Positions 4,297 through 6,966 of a DNA stretch of 6,966 nt are shown here, piece by piece. The stretch is from an uncultured Verrucomicrobiae bacterium (GTDB lineage Bacteria; Verrucomicrobiota; Verrucomicrobiia; Verrucomicrobiales; Akkermansiaceae): assembly GCA_937957985.1 (NCBI GenBank), contig CALGOH010000253.1, forward strand, positions 1 through 6,966, read 5' to 3'. A program made the position numbers and the translations under genes. Under the pieces are notes generated by a model. The model was not told the origin of the DNA. It made no database searches and saw only the letters and a program-made list of their open reading frames with translations. Numbering within the stretch: the stretch's first letter is position 1; each line of letters opens with the position of its first letter.

Positions 4297-6966
4297 ATGA
4301 AAAATTTCTCCATCCCGGCATGCCTCGGCCTCGGCGTCCTTTTCCTCGTCCAGTGCCGGGAAAAGCCGATCGTCACCCTCGGCGAGAAGCCTCCCGCCGA
4401 GGCCGCCACGGCGGTGTCCGGCGAAGCCGCGCCGCCCCTCCAGGAGGTGACGTTCAACGAGCACATCCAGCCCATTCTCTCGGAATACTGCTACCAATGC
4501 CACGGACCCGACGAGAAGACCCGCTTCCCGGAGGACGAGCCGCTGCGGCTCGATCTCGCCGAGGAGGCCCTCAAGCCACGGGCGAACGGCGAGCCGGTGA
4601 TCATCCCGGGAGACGCCGAGGGCTCGCTTTTCGTGAAACTGCTGCACAGCAACGACCCGGAAACCATCATGCCGCCTCCGGAGTCCCACAAGACGCTGGA
4701 CGAGCGTGAGATCGCGCTGTTCGAGCGGTGGATCAACGATGGCGCCGAATACCAGGCGCACTGGTCGTTTCTCCCGGTTGAGAAACCCGAAGCGCCCGAG
4801 ACCAAATGGGGCGTGTCGCCGATCGACAAGTTCGTCGCCAAGCGCCTCGCCGACAACGGACTCGAACCGAACCCCGAAGAGGACCCGGCGCGCCTTTGCC
4901 GACGGCTGCACCTCGACCTCACCGGCCTGCCTCCGACGCCCGAGGAGGTCGATGCCTTCGTGAAGGCCGCGGAAGTCGACATGCAGGCCGCCGTCGAGGC
5001 CGAGGCCGATCGTCTTCTCGGGACCACCGCCAGCGCCGAGCACTTCGCGCGCTACTGGCTCGACGCCGCGCGCTACGCCGACACCCACGGCATCCACATC
5101 GACAACTACCGCGCCATCTGGCCCTACCGCGACTGGGTCGTCCGCGCCTTCGAGAAGAACATGCCGTGGGACCAGTTCACCATCGAGCAGATCGCCGGCG
5201 ACATGCTGCCGGAGCCGTCGCTCGACCAGATCGTCGCCACCGGCTTCCACCGCTGCCTGCCGACCACCGGCGAGGGCGGCGCGATCGCCGAGGAATACGA
5301 CGCGATCTACGCCCAGGACCGCACCGACACCACCGGCGCGGTGTGGCTCGGACTGACCGTCGGCTGCGCCTCGTGTCACGACCACAAGTTCGACCCGATC
5401 TCGATCAAGGAGAACTACTCCTTCAACGCATTCTTCCGGAACACGACGATGCATGCGATGGACCGCAACGACGCGAACCATCCGCCCAACGTGTTCGTCC
5501 CCGTTCCCGAAGACCGCACCCGCCATGCCGAACTCAACGACCAGATCGCCGAGCTGGATGCCGCCCTCGCAAAGCGGAGCAAGGAAGCGAAGCCGTTGTT
5601 CGAGGAGTGGGTCAAAGCACCGACCCTTCAGGACCCCAAGGACCTCGACTCCACGCTCGCGTTCTACCTGCCGCTCAACGATCCCGAAGGGCCGCTCAAG
5701 GGCTACTCGGAAGGCGAGACCCGGGAGTGGCCGGCCGCGGTCGAGCGTATCAGCGGCCCGCTGGGCAAGGCACCGGTGATCTCCGGCGAGCCGATCGTGC
5801 TCGGGGACCATGCGTCCTTCGGACGTGGCGACCAGGTCACCCTGGGAGGCTACGTGTATTTCGAGGGCAAGCCGAGCGGCGCGATCATCTCGAGAATGAG
5901 CCCGAGCCAGGGGCTCAAGGGGTGGGACCTGTTCCTCGATCAGAACAAGCCGGCGGTCCATGTCATCGACACCTGGCCCGACGCCGCGAACAAGCTGCGG
6001 CGCGGCCAGGGCCTGAAGGCCGGCCAGTGGCATCATGTGATGATCACCTTCGACGGACGCCAGGCCGGACACCAGGCGCTCAGCCTCTACGTCGATGGCG
6101 AGAGGGCGCGCATGGGGTCCGATCCCAACACGGTCGGCGGCAACATCGTCACCGATGCTCCGCTGATCCTCGGTTCCCGCGCCGAGGGAGATTCGAAGCT
6201 GACCGGCGGCAAGGTCGCGCTTCAGGACTTCCGCCTCTACCGGCGGTTGCTCGGCCAGGAGGAGATCAAGCGACTCGCGAGCCTCGGCCAGATCGCGGAT
6301 ACGATCGCCACCCCCCGCGACCAGTGGAATGCCGATCAGGAGAAGAAGGTGTTCGACTATTACCTCAACTACGTCGATGGCCCCTCGATCGACCTTCGCT
6401 CCCGCAAGAAGCCTCTTGATCGCGAAATGGGAGAGATCAGGCAACGCGGCTCGATTTCCCTCGTGATGGAGGAAAAGAAGGACAGCGAGCCGTTCGCCCA
6501 CGTCCTCGAGCGCGGTGTCTATACCGACAAGGGCGAGAAGGTCGCCGCCGGCACTCCCGCCGCCCTGCCGCCGATGGCCGACGACCTGCCGAAGAACCGC
6601 CTTGGTCTCGCGAAGTGGCTCGTTTCGAAAGACAACCCTCTCACGGCGCGCGTGACGATGAACCGCCTGTGGGCGCAGATCTTCGGCACCGGCATCGTCG
6701 AGACCGTCGGCGACTTCGGCATCATGGGCGACCGCCCGAGCCACCCGAAGCTGCTCGACTGGCTCGCCGCCGAATTCATGGATTCCGGCTGGGACCATCG
6801 GCACATGGCGAGGCTGATCGTCACTTCGGCCACCTACCGCCAGTCGGCCACCGTCACGCCCTTGAAGCTGGAGGTCGATCCCGCCAACCGCCTGCTGTCA
6901 CGCGGGCCGCGCTTCCGTCTCGATGGTGAACAGATCCGCGACCTCGCACTCGCCGCCTCCGACCTG
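4297..6966 (+). CDS. Secreted PSCyt1-PSCyt2-LamG-PSD1 cytochrome-type protein, C-terminus cut by window edge
   Basis: A multidomain protein of the planctomycete/verrucomicrobial surface cytochrome type. The frame is open from the ATG at 4297 to the edge, 890 residues. Residues 1-20 form a signal sequence ending in LVQC, a possible lipoprotein site with unusual Gln at -1. PSCyt1 follows at about 52-155: FNEHIQPILSEYCYQCHGPD carries heme motif CYQCH (65-69), and IMPPP (124-128) may supply the distal Met. PSCyt2/DUF1549 spans about 171-385 (HLDLTGLPPTPEEVDAF, RYWLDAARYADTHG, second CxxCH CASCH at 357-361). A short coiled-coil-like stretch (406-440) leads into a LamG/concanavalin-like domain at about 450-655 (GQWHHVMITFDG, SLYVDGERA, LQDFRLYRR). 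PSD1/DUF1553 begins near 740 (NRLGLAKWLV, NPLTARVTMNRLWAQIFGTG, PSHPKLLDWLA) and is truncated. Relatives are usually followed by a DUF1501 gene and are thought to act at the envelope, perhaps in redox steps of polysaccharide use; the exact function is unknown. No Shine-Dalgarno sequence is visible. Codons favour C in third position. Confidence 0.94.
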   Translation, partial: MKNFSIPACLGLGVLFLVQCREKPIVTLGEKPPAEAATAVSGEAAPPLQEVTFNEHIQPILSEYCYQCHGPDEKTRFPEDEPLRLDLAEEALKPRANGEPVIIPGDAEGSLFVKLLHSNDPETIMPPPESHKTLDEREIALFERWINDGAEYQAHWSFLPVEKPEAPETKWGVSPIDKFVAKRLADNGLEPNPEEDPARLCRRLHLDLTGLPPTPEEVDAFVKAAEVDMQAAVEAEADRLLGTTASAEHFARYWLDAARYADTHGIHIDNYRAIWPYRDWVVRAFEKNMPWDQFTIEQIAGDMLPEPSLDQIVATGFHRCLPTTGEGGAIAEEYDAIYAQDRTDTTGAVWLGLTVGCASCHDHKFDPISIKENYSFNAFFRNTTMHAMDRNDANHPPNVFVPVPEDRTRHAELNDQIAELDAALAKRSKEAKPLFEEWVKAPTLQDPKDLDSTLAFYLPLNDPEGPLKGYSEGETREWPAAVERISGPLGKAPVISGEPIVLGDHASFGRGDQVTLGGYVYFEGKPSGAIISRMSPSQGLKGWDLFLDQNKPAVHVIDTWPDAANKLRRGQGLKAGQWHHVMITFDGRQAGHQALSLYVDGERARMGSDPNTVGGNIVTDAPLILGSRAEGDSKLTGGKVALQDFRLYRRLLGQEEIKRLASLGQIADTIATPRDQWNADQEKKVFDYYLNYVDGPSIDLRSRKKPLDREMGEIRQRGSISLVMEEKKDSEPFAHVLERGVYTDKGEKVAAGTPAALPPMADDLPKNRLGLAKWLVSKDNPLTARVTMNRLWAQIFGTGIVETVGDFGIMGDRPSHPKLLDWLAAEFMDSGWDHRHMARLIVTSATYRQSATVTPLKLEVDPANRLLSRGPRFRLDGEQIRDLALAASDL

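Noticed and set aside
4806..6419. A 537-codon open frame on the plus strand
   Set aside because: It is a shifted frame inside the cytochrome gene; its translation is Arg/Pro-rich without domains.
4120..6804. An 894-codon open frame on the minus strand
   Set aside because: It is antisense to the cytochrome gene, which has two CxxCH motifs and three recognisable family domains. The antisense translation has repetitive Val/Gly/Asp/Arg composition typical of a mirror frame of C-ending codons.
1..6966. CRISPR array, insertion sequence, tRNA or rRNA
   Set aside because: I saw no regularly spaced repeats, transposase motifs, terminal inverted repeats, tRNA-like or rRNA-like sequence; the window is almost fully accounted for by five protein genes.

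Overview
The window is GC-rich bacterial DNA, most likely from the Verrucomicrobiota/Planctomycetota group. The best evidence is the right-hand gene, a large secreted cytochrome with the domain order PSCyt1 - PSCyt2 (DUF1549) - LamG-like - PSD1 (DUF1553). That architecture is essentially confined to Planctomycetota, Verrucomicrobiota, Lentisphaerota and close relatives. I lean towards Verrucomicrobiota from the general look of the small hypothetical proteins; this is inference, because no rRNA or other marker gene is present.

Layout. Positions 1-4123 are transcribed leftwards (minus strand) and 4297-6966 rightwards (plus strand), so the two blocks diverge from a short intergenic region at 4124-4296. 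In the order transcribed, the minus-strand block contains a soluble hypothetical protein with a TPR-like N-terminus (3614-4123), a small secreted or lipoprotein-like hypothetical protein (3142-3576), a small single-pass membrane protein (2663-3142) and hrpA, a DEAH-box RNA helicase (1-2584). hrpA runs off the left edge and lacks its C-terminus. Spacings are 37 bp, a TGATG stop/start overlap and 78 bp, so a single leftward operon is plausible. The plus-strand gene is the multidomain cytochrome, which starts at 4297 and runs off the right edge without a stop.

How the genes fit together. The helicase has a housekeeping RNA or ribosome role. The two small middle genes look translationally coupled and both face the envelope, but nothing in the sequence ties them to HrpA function. 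The divergent cytochrome belongs to a family usually paired with a DUF1501 protein and often found near sulfatases and polysaccharide-degradation genes; such a partner would lie beyond the right edge.

I found no RNA gene, mobile element, CRISPR array, sizeable repeat or convincing terminator. The longest alternative reading frames (882 codons at 14-2662 plus, 894 codons at 4120-6804 minus) are antisense shadows of hrpA and of the cytochrome gene. I see no clearly new multi-gene system. The points most worth checking are the coupled orphan genes, the lipoprotein-like reading frame just upstream of 4123, hrpA lying in frame with its upstream neighbour, and the strand-biased codon use.
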